64,000 bases of DNA, taken from contig NZ_LXES01000024.1 of assembly GCF_001654845.1 (NCBI RefSeq), positions 163,291 to 227,290 of the forward strand, given 5' to 3'. The first letter of the stretch is position 1, and every line of letters starts with the position of its first letter. The notes below the pieces were generated by a model that was not told the origin of the DNA, did no database searches, and saw only the letters and a program-made list of their open reading frames with translations. This document shows, one piece after another, positions 44,565 through 53,580 of the stretch. The position numbers were made by a program, and so were the translations under genes. This stretch comes from Enterobacter soli ATCC BAA-2102. Its GTDB lineage: Bacteria > Pseudomonadota > Gammaproteobacteria > Enterobacterales > Enterobacteriaceae.

Positions 44565-45038
44565 ATGGCTGCGACGAATTTTAAGCCAGAGTTTACTGTT
44601 TGCAAAACAGAATCAGACGCTTTTACCGGCGTGATTGAAAACCACGAGCTGGTACGCAAAAACAGCGCCCGGCGTCTTCACGGCAACCAGACCCGTACCG
44701 CGCCCGTCCATCCAAGGGCGGAGACGCCGCAAGCGAGCTCGGCCTGCTGCGAACTCTATTCACGGGTGGACAATAATTATCTTCCTCTGGAGGGGGAGTG
44801 GTTATCCCGGGCGGGTTTTATTAACGGGATGCCGGTCAAAATCCGGGTGATGAAAGACTGCATTGTGATTACGCCACAACATACAAGAGAATTATGGGGA
44901 TGCCTGGATGGTATGAGTGTGGTGAATATAAATAAACAGAAAGTCGCGCAGTGGTTGAAGGCGTTTCCGGGCGCGCTGAATGATACGGGTGATATTCCGG
45001 TTGTGAAACGGGGAAGTGGGCTGGCGATGTCTGAGTAA
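44565..45038 (+). CDS. symE: SymE-type toxin
   Basis: A 157-residue protein. The C-terminal half matches the SymE AbrB-like fold (YLPLEGEWLSRAGFINGMPVKIRVMKDCIVIT). SymE is an SOS-induced nucleoid-associated or RNA-affecting toxin held in check in E. coli by the antisense RNA SymR. ATG 44565 has GGAG six bases upstream; the TTG two codons earlier was rejected. It is longer than E. coli SymE at the N-terminus. Any SymR would be on the opposite strand near 44500-44600 but cannot be seen directly. Confidence 0.85.
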   Translation: MAATNFKPEFTVCKTESDAFTGVIENHELVRKNSARRLHGNQTRTAPVHPRAETPQASSACCELYSRVDNNYLPLEGEWLSRAGFINGMPVKIRVMKDCIVITPQHTRELWGCLDGMSVVNINKQKVAQWLKAFPGALNDTGDIPVVKRGSGLAMSE

Positions 45039-45149
45039 TTTCTGACTTCCCACCCCAGGTAATCGTTGAATCAATAAAAATATACGGGCATGTTATCTCA
45101 TGCCCGTCTTAAGAAAAGTCCAGAAAGCATGATTCTCTGTGCTAACCCA

Positions 45150-45404
45150 CTACAACGATGGTTTGAAACCTGGTTTACCATTTGCACTACGCCACTCCTT
45201 TACCTCATTGACAACGCCTTCAGGGCTATCCTCTCGCCCATCCCGAGGATAGTAAATCAGGTCAGAGCCATCAGGATGTTCAGCCAGTCTTTTGAATTCG
45301 AGAATATTCTTGATATCTTCAGCTTCAGTCGTTTCAGTTACATCAAATAATTTCTGTACTAATTCCAAAAATTCGTTCTCTGTATAATCTTTTAAGGTTT
45401 TCAT
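45150..45404 (-). CDS. DNase-bacteriocin immunity protein, copy 3
   Basis: An 84-residue Im2/Im7/Im8/Im9-family protein (KDYTENEFLELVQKL; HPDGSDLIYYPRDG; EVKEWRSANGKPGF). The helix III motif DLIYYP carries the two tyrosines that contact colicin DNases. It has no DNase gene of its own next to it, so it is probably an orphan immunity gene giving protection against other variants. ATG 45404 matches its paralogues. Confidence 0.85.
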   Translation of the reverse strand: MKTLKDYTENEFLELVQKLFDVTETTEAEDIKNILEFKRLAEHPDGSDLIYYPRDGREDSPEGVVNEVKEWRSANGKPGFKPSL

Positions 45405-45507
45405 GAAAATAACCAATTGATCCTGTTATCTAAAGTAATCTTGTCGCTGGTGTACTCAAGGCCAAAACCGTGCATCAAAGCGCGATTTTATGAGCTACAC
45501 GATGGCT

Positions 45508-45756
45508 TTATTCCTTGAAACCAGATTTGCCATTTACGCTACGCCATTCCTTTACCTCTCGAACAATACCTTCCGGGCTGTCATCTTTTCCATCTTCGGG
45601 ATAAAAAATAAGATCTGCCCCAGAGGGATGTTCGGCAAGTCGTTCGAACTCTCTAACCAGATGATTGCCATCTTCCTCTGTTTCACAATCGGCAGAGCAT
45701 ATTTTCTGCACTAAATATAGAAATTCACTTTCAGTATAATCACTTAATTTTTTCAT
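45508..45756 (-). CDS. DNase-bacteriocin immunity protein, copy 2
   Basis: An 82-residue Im-family paralogue ([43 protein letters not shown]). The helix III motif is DLIFYP, with Phe in place of the first Tyr. ATG 45756 aligns with the other copies, but no clear ribosome binding site is seen in front of it; the TTG at 45789 is not better. A hairpin separates it from copy 1. Confidence 0.8.
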   Translation of the reverse strand: MKKLSDYTESEFLYLVQKICSADCETEEDGNHLVREFERLAEHPSGADLIFYPEDGKDDSPEGIVREVKEWRSVNGKSGFKE

Positions 45757-45789
45757 GGTTTTTATATTGTTGAGAGTTTTTTCACACAA

Positions 45790-45814
45790 CCCGCGCTCGG
45801 AAGCGCGGTATTGT
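45790..45814 (-). terminator. hairpin between immunity copies 1 and 2
   Basis: On the minus strand CCGCGCT, TCCG, AGCGCGG form a stable tetraloop hairpin followed by TTGTGTG. It may be a weak terminator limiting expression of the downstream immunity copies. Confidence 0.5.
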
Positions 45815-45823
45815 TAATCATGA

Positions 45824-46072
45824 TTATTCCTTAAACCCAGATTTACCATTTTCTCTACGCCACTCCTTAACTTCTCTAACAATACCTTCCGGACTGTAAT
45901 CTTTACCTTCCTCAGGATAAAAAATAACATCAGATCCATTAGGGTGTTCAGAAAGACGTTCAAACTCTAAAACTAATAAACTTCCTTCTTCTTCTGTATC
46001 ACTTGCGGCAGTGCATATTTTTCTTACTAAGTCCAAAAATTCACTTTCAGTATAATCACTGATAGTTTTCAT
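45824..46072 (-). CDS. DNase-bacteriocin immunity protein, copy 1 (likely cognate)
   Basis: An 82-residue Im-family protein ([43 protein letters not shown]) that should bind and block the DNase domain of the effector upstream. It starts one base after the effector stop codon, and its AGAGG ribosome binding site lies inside the effector's last codons. This tight coupling marks it as the cognate immunity gene. Confidence 0.9.
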   Translation of the reverse strand: MKTISDYTESEFLDLVRKICTAASDTEEEGSLLVLEFERLSEHPNGSDVIFYPEEGKDYSPEGIVREVKEWRRENGKSGFKE

Positions 46073-46073
46073 C

Positions 46074-47732
46074 TTAATTTCCTCTATGTATATCAATATG
46101 ATGGTTAGGTGTCGTTATGCTCATATTATCTAGATCATAAACAGCGCCACCCTGACTTATAGGATTAATGTGATGTATCTCATACCGATTCCTTTTACCG
46201 ACTTTATCTTTTGCTGGGGTAAAAGGAGAAGCTCCGCTCTGAATATTTGATTGATTGTTTATGATAAATTGCTCCAGCAGTCCCGGATCCCTCGACACCT
46301 CCATCCAAAACGCCTTACGAAACTGGTCAAAGTCCGCAAACGTGCGCCCACGTAGCCGATCCGCTATCTGACTCGGCACGGGTGAGCCATTCCCCGCATT
46401 CGCATCAGATAACCAAACCCCGCTAACTTTTTGCCCCTTGCCTGTGACCTGTCCGGGATTGTGGCGGATATAGACATAAATCGGCGGCACCCCGCCCACC
46501 GGCAGAATCAGAATATAATCTGCAAACGTCTTCTCTTCCGGAGTCGGGCTGGTCGTTACACCAATCCCCGTATCCTCCGGGAGCGGATCAACCACAACCG
46601 GGTTCGGTATCCGCACCGGATTCTGGTTGCCCGTATCCCACGGCTTATTCTCTCCGGTGCGATCCGGTGTCCAGATGAGGGTGATGCCGGGGTCTTCTTC
46701 GGTGGTAAAGGTGTACGCCTGGCGTCGGCCGTCCCACTCCATCCTGCGAACGCGCACGCTGTCCTTGCCTGGCGGCGTATGCCAGCCGCGCGGTGTCGGG
46801 TTGCCGCTGGCGTCGTTCTCCCAGGTAAATCGAACGCGGGTAGGGGCTTCCCGCATCTGCTCGGCGCGCATCCGGTCGATAAAATCCTGCTCGCCGTCGT
46901 TCAGCTTGCCGGGATACATCCCTATCAGCAGCCCTGCAACAGGTGCGCCAAGGCCTCCCGTGGCTATTTCGCCAAGTGCAGCGCCGCGCACGGCCCATGT
47001 CCCGGGTGTGACGGTGCGCCCGCCAATCAGGGCGAGCTCGCTGGAACCGGCTATTGCGGTTCGCGCAATCCAGGCCCTTTCTTCGGCCGCAACGGCAGCC
47101 TGATAGTCCATCTCCTCGTGATGCCCATTCCACCAAAGATAAAGTGCGCTGCGTTGCTTCGGCTTTGGGATCGCCTTACGCTTTGCCGCCTGGGCGTGCT
47201 GCGGGGCGTCGTTAGGCATGGCCTGGTAAAATGCCATCTCGGCGAAGTTGGTGTGCGGTTCGCTTCCGGTACCCACATCGTTACATCCTTCACCGCGCAG
47301 GCAGGATTTTGCAAAGACCCGTTTGCGATCGTGTTCTTCTGCTTGCCGCTGGGCTTCGGCCTCTTCCTCTTTTCGGCGTGCTGCGAGCATAGCCTGGTGC
47401 TTTTCCTGTGCGATCTGTTCAGGAGAGGGACCAGAGCCGAGCCACTCTCCCGATGGGGCGATCACGCGGTTGGTTCCGCGCGGGCAGCCACAAATGACGA
47501 CAGAATCATCGACGGCTGAGGCTTGCCCCATCCAGTTGACGCGTGGCTCACCGTTAGCAATCACGCCCTGCTTGCCACATTTGGGGCAAGCCGTGGTTTT
47601 ATCGCCAACACGAACGATGCCGCGACCGTGCTCGGTGCAGTAGGGCAGGGTGGTGCAGCATATTGCGCCAGTGGTTGTTCTGTCGCCGTGCAGCGCCTGA
47701 CCGCGTCCATGGTTATTGGAACGGTAGCCCAT
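46074..47732 (-). CDS. PAAR-domain effector with colicin-type HNH DNase
   Basis: A 552-residue polymorphic toxin. Residues 1-95 are a PAAR domain ([22 protein letters not shown]), used to tip a type VI secretion spike. A charged helical linker follows at about 130-150, then a pyocin-S-type middle (about 290-430). The last 120 residues match the colicin E9 group DNase, with the HNH core [13 protein letters not shown] ... DIHRGN. It should kill neighbouring cells by degrading their DNA. There is no VgrG or T6SS core gene in this window, so it is an orphan cargo gene. Confidence 0.92.
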   Translation of the reverse strand: MGYRSNNHGRGQALHGDRTTTGAICCTTLPYCTEHGRGIVRVGDKTTACPKCGKQGVIANGEPRVNWMGQASAVDDSVVICGCPRGTNRVIAPSGEWLGSGPSPEQIAQEKHQAMLAARRKEEEAEAQRQAEEHDRKRVFAKSCLRGEGCNDVGTGSEPHTNFAEMAFYQAMPNDAPQHAQAAKRKAIPKPKQRSALYLWWNGHHEEMDYQAAVAAEERAWIARTAIAGSSELALIGGRTVTPGTWAVRGAALGEIATGGLGAPVAGLLIGMYPGKLNDGEQDFIDRMRAEQMREAPTRVRFTWENDASGNPTPRGWHTPPGKDSVRVRRMEWDGRRQAYTFTTEEDPGITLIWTPDRTGENKPWDTGNQNPVRIPNPVVVDPLPEDTGIGVTTSPTPEEKTFADYILILPVGGVPPIYVYIRHNPGQVTGKGQKVSGVWLSDANAGNGSPVPSQIADRLRGRTFADFDQFRKAFWMEVSRDPGLLEQFIINNQSNIQSGASPFTPAKDKVGKRNRYEIHHINPISQGGAVYDLDNMSITTPNHHIDIHRGN

Positions 47733-47735
47733 GGC

Positions 47736-48218
47736 CTATTCTCCGGGCCATGTTAAGAAATCCTCATAAGGTGGAATACCTTCGCGGGTGACCAGATAAG
47801 TACTGCCGAGCGGTGTGCTGATAATCTCGTCATCGTTATCAAGCAGGCTGCCAACCAGGACAACGCCTTGTCTTTTCCAGGAAAAAGCGGAACCCGCTGA
47901 GGTCATAATCGTGGCGAGCGTTCCATCCGGATAGGCCACACGGTCTCCTTTGACAATTAGACTGGTGTAACTGCCATCGTCCATGAGCATTGTGGCTTCG
48001 CGAGCGACGGGAAGAACAACGCCGCCCAGTCGGGTCTGGCTGCCAGCTGTGGCGATCCGCCAGATGGCGGTGACGGGATGTTGTCGATGAAAGGCTTCCT
48101 GTTCGGCAATGATGGCCCGCGCGTCCTCAGGCATGGCGGCCAGTTCTTCATCGGAAAAAGGCGAACGATCTATTTCCGCTTTTAACTCAGCGGTGAATTC
48201 ATTGGTATAAAACTGCAT
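47736..48218 (-). CDS. PAAR-like protein preceding the effector
   Basis: A 160-residue protein directly upstream of the effector (three-base gap). Residues 65-150 have the repeating pattern of a PAAR fold (LGGVVLPV, KGDRVAYPDGTLATIMTSAGSA, VVLVGSLLDNDDEI). The N-terminus is helical and acidic (FSDEELAAMPEDARAII). It may be a second spike-tip protein or an adaptor loading the effector. No chaperone signature such as the Eag type is seen. Confidence 0.6.
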   Translation of the reverse strand: MQFYTNEFTAELKAEIDRSPFSDEELAAMPEDARAIIAEQEAFHRQHPVTAIWRIATAGSQTRLGGVVLPVAREATMLMDDGSYTSLIVKGDRVAYPDGTLATIMTSAGSAFSWKRQGVVLVGSLLDNDDEIISTPLGSTYLVTREGIPPYEDFLTWPGE

Positions 48219-48423
48219 GACAATTCCTTGTAGGGGGAGAAGAGTAAATGCAGCAATGCTAGGTTTTAGACTGTATGGCGAATATACATAAAGTGGTTAA
48301 TTAGTCGGGCTAAAATCCGAAATAAATATCCGGATTGATACCGGTCATATTTTAAAGAAGGGAAAGTAAGGGGGCCTGTTAATTAGAAATGTAATATTCG
48401 TTGAGTGGCCAATAAATAATATT

Positions 48424-48460
48424 ATGCAGCGTATGTATTATTCGAATGTATACGCTGCAT
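48424..48460. terminator. inverted repeat after trpS2
   Basis: ATGCAGCGTAT and ATACGCTGCAT are perfect 11-bp arms around a 15-base loop, ten bases beyond the trpS2 stop. It is probably the trpS2 terminator. The remaining gap towards 48218 is AT-rich with nothing else recognised. Confidence 0.6.
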
Positions 48461-48469
48461 GGGTTTATT

Positions 48470-49468
48470 TCAAAATACCGGCACCCCCAGCCCAACCTTC
48501 ACCTCCCGCAGCGTCGCCTGCGTCACCCCCTGCGCCCGTTCCGTTCCGCGTTTCAGCATCGCCATCAGCTCGCCCCTGTCACGCATATACATCGCCCGCC
48601 GCTCGCGCATCGGGGCAATAAGCTCCTGCAAACACGCTTCCAGTTCGTTCTTACACACCCTGTCACCCAGCCCGCCCGTCTGATAGTGCGCCTTCATCGC
48701 GGCAACCTTGTCTTTGTCCGGATGAAACGCGTCGAGGTAAGTAAACACCACATTCCCCTCAATCTGTCCCGGGTCGTTCACCTTCAGGTGGTTCGGGTCG
48801 GTGTACATCGCGCTCACCGCACGGTGGATGGTCTCTTCGCTGGCGGAAAGGTGCAGCGTGTTGCCGAGTGATTTCGACATCTTGGCGCTGCCGTCGATGC
48901 CGGGCAGGCGGCTGGTGTCGCTCAGCATTGCCTTGCAGTGGCGCAACACCGGGGCGGGCAGCAGGCTGTTCATCTTGTGCACAATCTCGTTGGTCTGTTC
49001 AATCATCGGCAGCTGGTCGTCGCCCACGGGCACGCATTCGGCCTTAAACGCGGTAATGTCCGCCGCCTGGCTGATGGGGTAGGCCATAAACCCGACCGGC
49101 AGCGAGCGGGCAAACCCTTTCTGCGCGATCTCATTTTTCACCGTCGGGTTACGCTCCACGCGGGCAACAGTGACGATGTTCATATACAGCATCGTCAGCT
49201 CGGCAAGGGCGGGCAGGGCGGATTGCAGGCAAATGGTGGTCAGGTTCGGGTCGATGCCTGCGGCCAGGTAATCGGCCAGCACTTCGGGGATGTTATCGCG
49301 GATCTTCTGCGGGTTGCTGCCGTTGTCGGTCAGCCCTTGCAAATCGGCAATCAACACAAACTGATTGTGCGTCTGTTGCAGCGCCACGCGCTGGCGCAGT
49401 GAACCGACATAGTGACCAAGGTGCAGCGGGCCGGTTGGGCGATCGCCGGTGAGAATAGTGGTGCTCAT
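48470..49468 (-). CDS. trpS2: second tryptophanyl-tRNA synthetase
   Basis: A 332-residue class I aminoacyl-tRNA synthetase. The HIGH-type motif is [10 protein letters not shown] (residues 15-24) and KMSKS is intact ([11 protein letters not shown]). The housekeeping trpS gene is expected elsewhere (near dam in enterics), and this sequence is of the divergent type often found as an extra copy. Such copies can resist the TrpRS inhibitor indolmycin. The leader encodes a Trp-rich peptide with an attenuator, so synthesis should rise when charged tRNA-Trp runs low. Confidence 0.93.
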   Translation of the reverse strand: MSTTILTGDRPTGPLHLGHYVGSLRQRVALQQTHNQFVLIADLQGLTDNGSNPQKIRDNIPEVLADYLAAGIDPNLTTICLQSALPALAELTMLYMNIVTVARVERNPTVKNEIAQKGFARSLPVGFMAYPISQAADITAFKAECVPVGDDQLPMIEQTNEIVHKMNSLLPAPVLRHCKAMLSDTSRLPGIDGSAKMSKSLGNTLHLSASEETIHRAVSAMYTDPNHLKVNDPGQIEGNVVFTYLDAFHPDKDKVAAMKAHYQTGGLGDRVCKNELEACLQELIAPMRERRAMYMRDRGELMAMLKRGTERAQGVTQATLREVKVGLGVPVF

Positions 49469-49506
49469 AAAGACTCCTTAACGTATCAATGCCGAAAGGG
49501 GTCTTT

Positions 49507-49536
49507 AAAACACAATAGCCGCCTTTCGGCGGCTAT
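49507..49536 (-). terminator. trpS2 attenuator terminator (segments 3 and 4)
   Basis: On the minus strand ATAGCCGCC, GAAA, GGCGGCTAT form a perfect 9-bp stem followed by TGTGTTTT. It sits between the leader peptide and trpS2. Segment 3 (49528-49536) can instead pair through GCCGCC with GGCGGC of segment 2. Confidence 0.85.
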
Positions 49537-49560
49537 CTGGAAATGGGTAAAACAACTCCG

Positions 49561-49581
49561 GGCCGCCTTAAAAAGGCTGCC
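49561..49581 (-). promoter_or_regulatory. trpS2 leader 1:2 hairpin
   Basis: Segment 1 GGCAGCCTT (49573-49581) overlaps the Trp-Gln-Pro codons, and segment 2 AAGGCGGCC (49561-49569) begins within the stop codon. They pair with one mismatch. A ribosome stalled at the Trp codons would cover segment 1 and release segment 2 to pair with segment 3. Confidence 0.75.
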
Positions 49582-49621
49582 ACCAACGGTTTACGGTGAG
49601 CACGGCGTGGTTTATGTTCAT
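49568..49621 (-). CDS. TrpS2 leader peptide with tandem Trp codons
   Basis: The 17-codon frame [17 protein letters not shown] ends 99 bases before trpS2. Two adjacent TGG codons (49585-49580) lie just before a pair of competing hairpins, the layout of the classical trp attenuator. The ribosome binding site is weak (ACGGTAACC). Trp codons are rare, and two in a row at this place would be unlikely by chance. Confidence 0.8.
   Translation of the reverse strand: MNINHAVLTVNRWWQPF
49590..49618 (+). promoter_or_regulatory. candidate fosA promoter
   Basis: TTTACG (49590-49595), 17 bases, TATGTT (49613-49618) on the plus strand. It overlaps the antisense strand of the trpS2 leader peptide. Confidence 0.4.
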
Positions 49622-49666
49622 CCGGTTACCGTACCATGTCTCACACAAAAAACAACAGGGCATGTC

Positions 49667-50089
49667 ATGCTGCAATCGCTCAACCACCTGACCCTTGCGG
49701 TCAGCAACCTGCAAAAAAGTCTGGCCTTCTGGCACGATGTACTGGGCTTAACGCTCCATGCCCGCTGGGATACCGGGGCCTATCTCACCTGCGGCGATCT
49801 GTGGCTCTGCCTCTCTTACGATGAGACGCGCCGTGTCGTGCCGCCGCAGGACAGTGACTATACCCATTACGCATTTAGCGTGGCGGAACAGGATTTTGAA
49901 CCGTTCTCGCACAGGCTTGAACAGGCGGGCGTTACCGTCTGGAAGCAGAACAAAAGCGAGGGGGCGTCGTTCTATTTTCTCGACCCGGACGGGCACAAGC
50001 TAGAGCTGCACGTGGGCAACCTCGCCGCGCGGCTGGCGGCGTGTCGGGAAAAACCCTACGCAGGGATGACGTTCTATCTGCAGGGTTAA
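49667..50089 (+). CDS. fosA: fosfomycin glutathione transferase FosA
   Basis: A 140-residue glyoxalase/VOC-fold metalloenzyme that adds glutathione to fosfomycin and gives resistance. Metal ligands are His7 (LNHLTLAV), His67 (YTHYAF) and Glu113 (GHKLELHVG), spaced as in chromosomal FosA of Klebsiella and Enterobacter. The CGDLWLCLS and [10 protein letters not shown] blocks are typical. ATG 49667 has AGGG six bases upstream; an ATG five bases earlier is out of frame. Its end overlaps the convergent GNAT gene by four bases. Confidence 0.95.
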   Translation: MLQSLNHLTLAVSNLQKSLAFWHDVLGLTLHARWDTGAYLTCGDLWLCLSYDETRRVVPPQDSDYTHYAFSVAEQDFEPFSHRLEQAGVTVWKQNKSEGASFYFLDPDGHKLELHVGNLAARLAACREKPYAGMTFYLQG

Positions 50090-50895
50090 CCCTGCGTCAT
50101 CTCAAACTGGGTGATTGCCAGTGGCTGATACCCGGCCGAGGCAAACAGCGGAGCAAACCGCTCAGGTACGGCAACGGGCGTGCAGATACCTGGATGCAGG
50201 GCGCTGAGATTTTGCAGCATTCGGCGCGCGTGGCCCTGGCCACGCGATCCCGGCGCCACAAACAAGAACCGCAGCAGCGGTTTCATGTTGTGCGTGGTGA
50301 AGGCAGCCCAGGCTCCGGCGCCATCGCTGATAATTTCACAAGGCATCAGGTGCAGCGAAAGCGGATCAAGCTGCCACGGCATGCGTTCACCGGGGGCGGA
50401 CCACACCGCCCGCAGCAGGTCGTTAAGCGTGGCTTCGCGAAGCTCCCCGTTCATCCGCACATCTGTTGTTTCGCCTTTAAAGCCCCACAGGCCCTGAGAG
50501 ATGCGAAAACCCAGCGCTTCATACAAGGCGATCGCGGCCGTATTTTCGTGGATCACTTCCAGATAAAACGGGCTGATACCTTTGGCTTTCAGCGTGGTGA
50601 ACAGCGGTGTCAGCATTCCTCGTGCCAGCCCTTTGCCACGGTATTCCGGGAGAATGGCAAACGCACCCAGCCGTGCCGCACCTGCGCGGCGCATAATCAG
50701 GGCGATGGCTACAGGCTCGTCGCCACGAAGCCAGACGCACGAGTCCTCATAACTTAACCCTTCAGAGCCAAAGCGCAGGGCAAAGGCTTCGGGCGTCAGC
50801 GAAAACGGGACGAAATAGTCCTGAAAGCAACGCTCCAGAATGTCGGTAAGAATGGCGGCACTAAAGTGAAGTGCGCTCACGGCGGTCAGTTCCAT
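50086..50895 (-). CDS. GNAT-family N-acetyltransferase
   Basis: A 269-residue protein with an N-terminal GNAT domain; motif A is [20 protein letters not shown], followed by [18 protein letters not shown]. The C-terminal half has a weaker second GNAT-like block ([20 protein letters not shown]), so this is probably a tandem GNAT protein. Substrate unknown. ATG 50895 is preferred over 50901 because AGGG is then at a normal distance. Confidence 0.88.
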   Translation of the reverse strand: MELTAVSALHFSAAILTDILERCFQDYFVPFSLTPEAFALRFGSEGLSYEDSCVWLRGDEPVAIALIMRRAGAARLGAFAILPEYRGKGLARGMLTPLFTTLKAKGISPFYLEVIHENTAAIALYEALGFRISQGLWGFKGETTDVRMNGELREATLNDLLRAVWSAPGERMPWQLDPLSLHLMPCEIISDGAGAWAAFTTHNMKPLLRFLFVAPGSRGQGHARRMLQNLSALHPGICTPVAVPERFAPLFASAGYQPLAITQFEMTQG

Positions 50896-50953
50896 TACCA
50901 TTGCCCTGTGTCGTGGGGAGACAATCAGTGTAGTGGAAGCTCCGCGTTCTTTC

Positions 50954-51820
50954 TCACTGAACTTCCAGCGTTTTTAGCTCATCGGTGATGGCTTTATTGC
51001 GTTCAACAAGCGAATCACACATCGCCTGATCCGTTTTTTTACCGCTACAGTAAATGTTCATCTGCGCGTTGTTCAGCAACATGCGGTTGTTGAGAGTATT
51101 GATTTTGTTTTCTGTCGGGTTTTGTGTGCCATTCGCCAGCGCAAGGCGTAACCCTTCCATAAACGAACAACTGTTGTGGTAGGCCATAAAGTCGTTCAGG
51201 GCGCGGCTAAGCGGGTAATCTTTCATGCTGTCGGTTTTTAAATGCTGGACGATAGCCACCGCTTTGGTATCGCGCGTTTGCTGGATTTTGGTATCCACGG
51301 CAGTGACGATCATCTGCTTATAGACCACTTCGTTGACCAGCGATCGTTCCGAATTAGAGAACATCGCCAGCGCCGAGAAAATGGATTTGCTGACCGTTGG
51401 CGTCACCACGGTGGCAACGCCGGCGAACAGGCTGGTGAGGGTGCCGGCGGAAATATTAAACATCGCATCATTGCCATAAATGCTCCGGCGATGGGCCAGG
51501 CAAACCTGCTCTGAACCGGTCATCAGGGTGTAAATGGCATCGTTGCGCTGGGCCTGGCATCCCTTTTCATCGTCGACGGCAGTCCCTGCATTGGCACATT
51601 CTTTTGTGATAATGGCATCCCGATGATCGACGTCTACGGGCTTTGTCGTGCCTTCCGGTACAGCTGGCGGGTTGAGCAGGATCTGCATCAGCGTGTCAGA
51701 TGTCGTCGTGATGGTGCTATCCACCTCAGGGCTGGAGAACCCCTTATACAGAGGGTTGTTCTGGACGCAGCCTGCCAGGAGCAGGCCGGAGACGAAAACT
51801 AACCCAATGTGTTTCACCAT
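50954..51820 (-). CDS. lipoprotein of unknown function
   Basis: A 288-residue protein with a lipoprotein signal peptide; the lipobox is LLLAGC, so Cys18 would be acylated. The mature part contains several cysteines and a hydrophobic stretch near residues 130-155 (GTLTSLFAGVATVVTPTV), unusual for a soluble lipoprotein. No family function is recognised. It lies 27 bases downstream of the GH25 gene on the same strand and is probably in one operon with it. Confidence 0.8.
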   Translation of the reverse strand: MVKHIGLVFVSGLLLAGCVQNNPLYKGFSSPEVDSTITTTSDTLMQILLNPPAVPEGTTKPVDVDHRDAIITKECANAGTAVDDEKGCQAQRNDAIYTLMTGSEQVCLAHRRSIYGNDAMFNISAGTLTSLFAGVATVVTPTVSKSIFSALAMFSNSERSLVNEVVYKQMIVTAVDTKIQQTRDTKAVAIVQHLKTDSMKDYPLSRALNDFMAYHNSCSFMEGLRLALANGTQNPTENKINTLNNRMLLNNAQMNIYCSGKKTDQAMCDSLVERNKAITDELKTLEVQ

Positions 51821-51847
51821 GATAGCGCCCCGGGCGGATTCGTGGAG

Positions 51848-52756
51848 TCACGATGCCCACTGAGATTTGAGATCTGCCAGCGTTCCCGGGAAATAATTGC
51901 AATCCAGGTGACCACGCGAATTACCAGGAATGCCGGGAACCGTGCGGCATCCCGCCGGGCCTGTGGGGCCATCCGTGTATTGCCAAAGCCAGTAGTTATC
52001 CCAGTGCACCGGCAGAGTAGGATGCGCGCCGTACTGCGCGAGCCATAAACGATGGCCGTGGTAGAACGCATCGCGTGTTGAACCCAGCGCTTCCCGTAGC
52101 AAATTGCTGCCGTAAATCACCGGGCGGCGATTCAGTTTTGCAAAGATCGCGTCACTAAAGTCCCTTACTCCCTGGGCCGTCATTTGATTACCGGGGGTGG
52201 TTTCAAAATCCAGGGCAACCAGCGTGTTCTGATCCGGGTTGGCATAGGTTAAAAAATTGTCCACCTGCTCCGCGATGTTTGCCGCTGTACCCCAGTGGTA
52301 GGCTCCCCACAGCAGGCCTGCGGCCAGGGCATCACTCCTGCGATTATCGTATTGATCGTCCCGGCCTTTCCTCCCGGTGGTGGCTTTATGGATCACCGCC
52401 GCCAGCCCGGCATTTTTCGCCTGTTGAAAACTGGTCACACTATCCCCGTGGTAAAGATCCACCACCAGGGGGACAGGGCTTAAGTCGATGCTGCTTTCCT
52501 GAAGGGGCGCGGTAATACTGTGCGCCGAAGCGGGTGTGCAGGCTCCGGCCCAGATAAAGGTGCTGATGGAAATGCGATACCAGTGGGCATTACCTTCAAA
52601 GGCATCGCCAATGACGGCAGCCAGAACCGCCAGCGTTTGCCCGGCGGCCAGCTTTTGAACCACCGGTGCCTGGAGCGACGGTGCGCCCTGGCGAACATTG
52701 ACCAGCACGGTGGTCGTCACACTGCCTGTTAAGGGAATTTCAGGATAGTTGCTCAT
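51848..52756 (-). CDS. GH25-type lysozyme with N-terminal SH3-like domain
   Basis: A 302-residue protein without signal peptide. Residues 10-80 form an SH3-like domain (VNVRQGAPS ... GNAHWYRI ... FIWAGACT). Residues 95-300 are a GH25 muramidase: VVDLYHGD, AAVIHKATTG, AYHWG, LVALDFETTP (catalytic Asp/Glu region), LWLAQYG and WQYTDG. It should cut peptidoglycan, but its export route is not visible. Secretion with a bacteriocin, prophage-like or type VI device, or release by lysis, are options. Confidence 0.87.
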   Translation of the reverse strand: MSNYPEIPLTGSVTTTVLVNVRQGAPSLQAPVVQKLAAGQTLAVLAAVIGDAFEGNAHWYRISISTFIWAGACTPASAHSITAPLQESSIDLSPVPLVVDLYHGDSVTSFQQAKNAGLAAVIHKATTGRKGRDDQYDNRRSDALAAGLLWGAYHWGTAANIAEQVDNFLTYANPDQNTLVALDFETTPGNQMTAQGVRDFSDAIFAKLNRRPVIYGSNLLREALGSTRDAFYHGHRLWLAQYGAHPTLPVHWDNYWLWQYTDGPTGPAGCRTVPGIPGNSRGHLDCNYFPGTLADLKSQWAS

Positions 52757-52779
52757 CGCTACCTCGCACGCAGTCTGTG

Positions 52780-53580
52780 TTAACCCGCACCGGATGACGT
52801 TGTGTTGTTTGTTGAGGGAGGCGGCGTGGATGCATCACCGTGCGGCGCAGCTTTATAGGCAAGGTATCCCGCATGGCTAATGCCCAGCAGCCAGGACATG
52901 TGGTCGGAGACATCAGGGAAGGTGTTGAGTTCTGCCACGGGGTGGGAAAAAAAGTCCCAAAGCGACATGCCATATATCGCTAACAAAATAAACGTGATGA
53001 CGAACTGCTGTATTTTTCCCAGGTCAGCCGAACCCGCATTGGTATTTTCCTCGCCACGAAAAAGATCCAGCCAGCTGGCCAGCTCAGCGCTTGAGAAAGA
53101 AAAGATTTTCCCGGCAGGAATAATGTCTTCTACCGGTTTATTCAGCGCCTGAGAAACCTGCTGCGCAGCCTGAGCGGTGACATTATTATCGGCTTTGGCA
53201 TTTAAAATGGCGGGTGCCGCCGCCAGTGAGGTCAGCGATATTCCCATAATGGCCAGCAAAGGCTCATTTAGCGTTATTTCGAGTGGGTTCAGTATACCTT
53301 TCTGGATCCTCAGCAATGCCGCGGTATATATCGCAGACAAAATCAGCATGGACCAGCACAGTGCCTGTAATTTAGACAGGCTCAGGCGGTTGCGGTAATC
53401 AATAAAAATGCCATTGAGGCGGCCATTGATGGCGTATCCAACCCCCATACAAAAAATAATCATCGCGACGAGCGTCAGGAGCCAGGCAAACTGTTGGTTC
53501 TCGATAATGACCGGTGCAGCAATAAATAAAATCAGGCTACCGAGGATCCAAAATAACGTGCCAGAGGATGCTTTAGGCAT
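52780..53580 (-). CDS. multi-pass membrane protein of unknown function
   Basis: A 266-residue protein with hydrophobic segments near residues 9-30, 33-55, 75-95, 110-130 and 195-215, and a polar middle (about 135-190). The C-terminus is Pro/Thr/Asn-rich. ATG 53580 (AAGG eight bases upstream) is preferred to in-frame ATGs at 53598 and 53652, which lack ribosome binding sites. It is 23 bases upstream of the GH25 gene and may form a unit with it and the lipoprotein, for example as transporter, holin-like or immunity component. Confidence 0.75.
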   Translation of the reverse strand: MPKASSGTLFWILGSLILFIAAPVIIENQQFAWLLTLVAMIIFCMGVGYAINGRLNGIFIDYRNRLSLSKLQALCWSMLILSAIYTAALLRIQKGILNPLEITLNEPLLAIMGISLTSLAAAPAILNAKADNNVTAQAAQQVSQALNKPVEDIIPAGKIFSFSSAELASWLDLFRGEENTNAGSADLGKIQQFVITFILLAIYGMSLWDFFSHPVAELNTFPDVSDHMSWLLGISHAGYLAYKAAPHGDASTPPPSTNNTTSSGAG

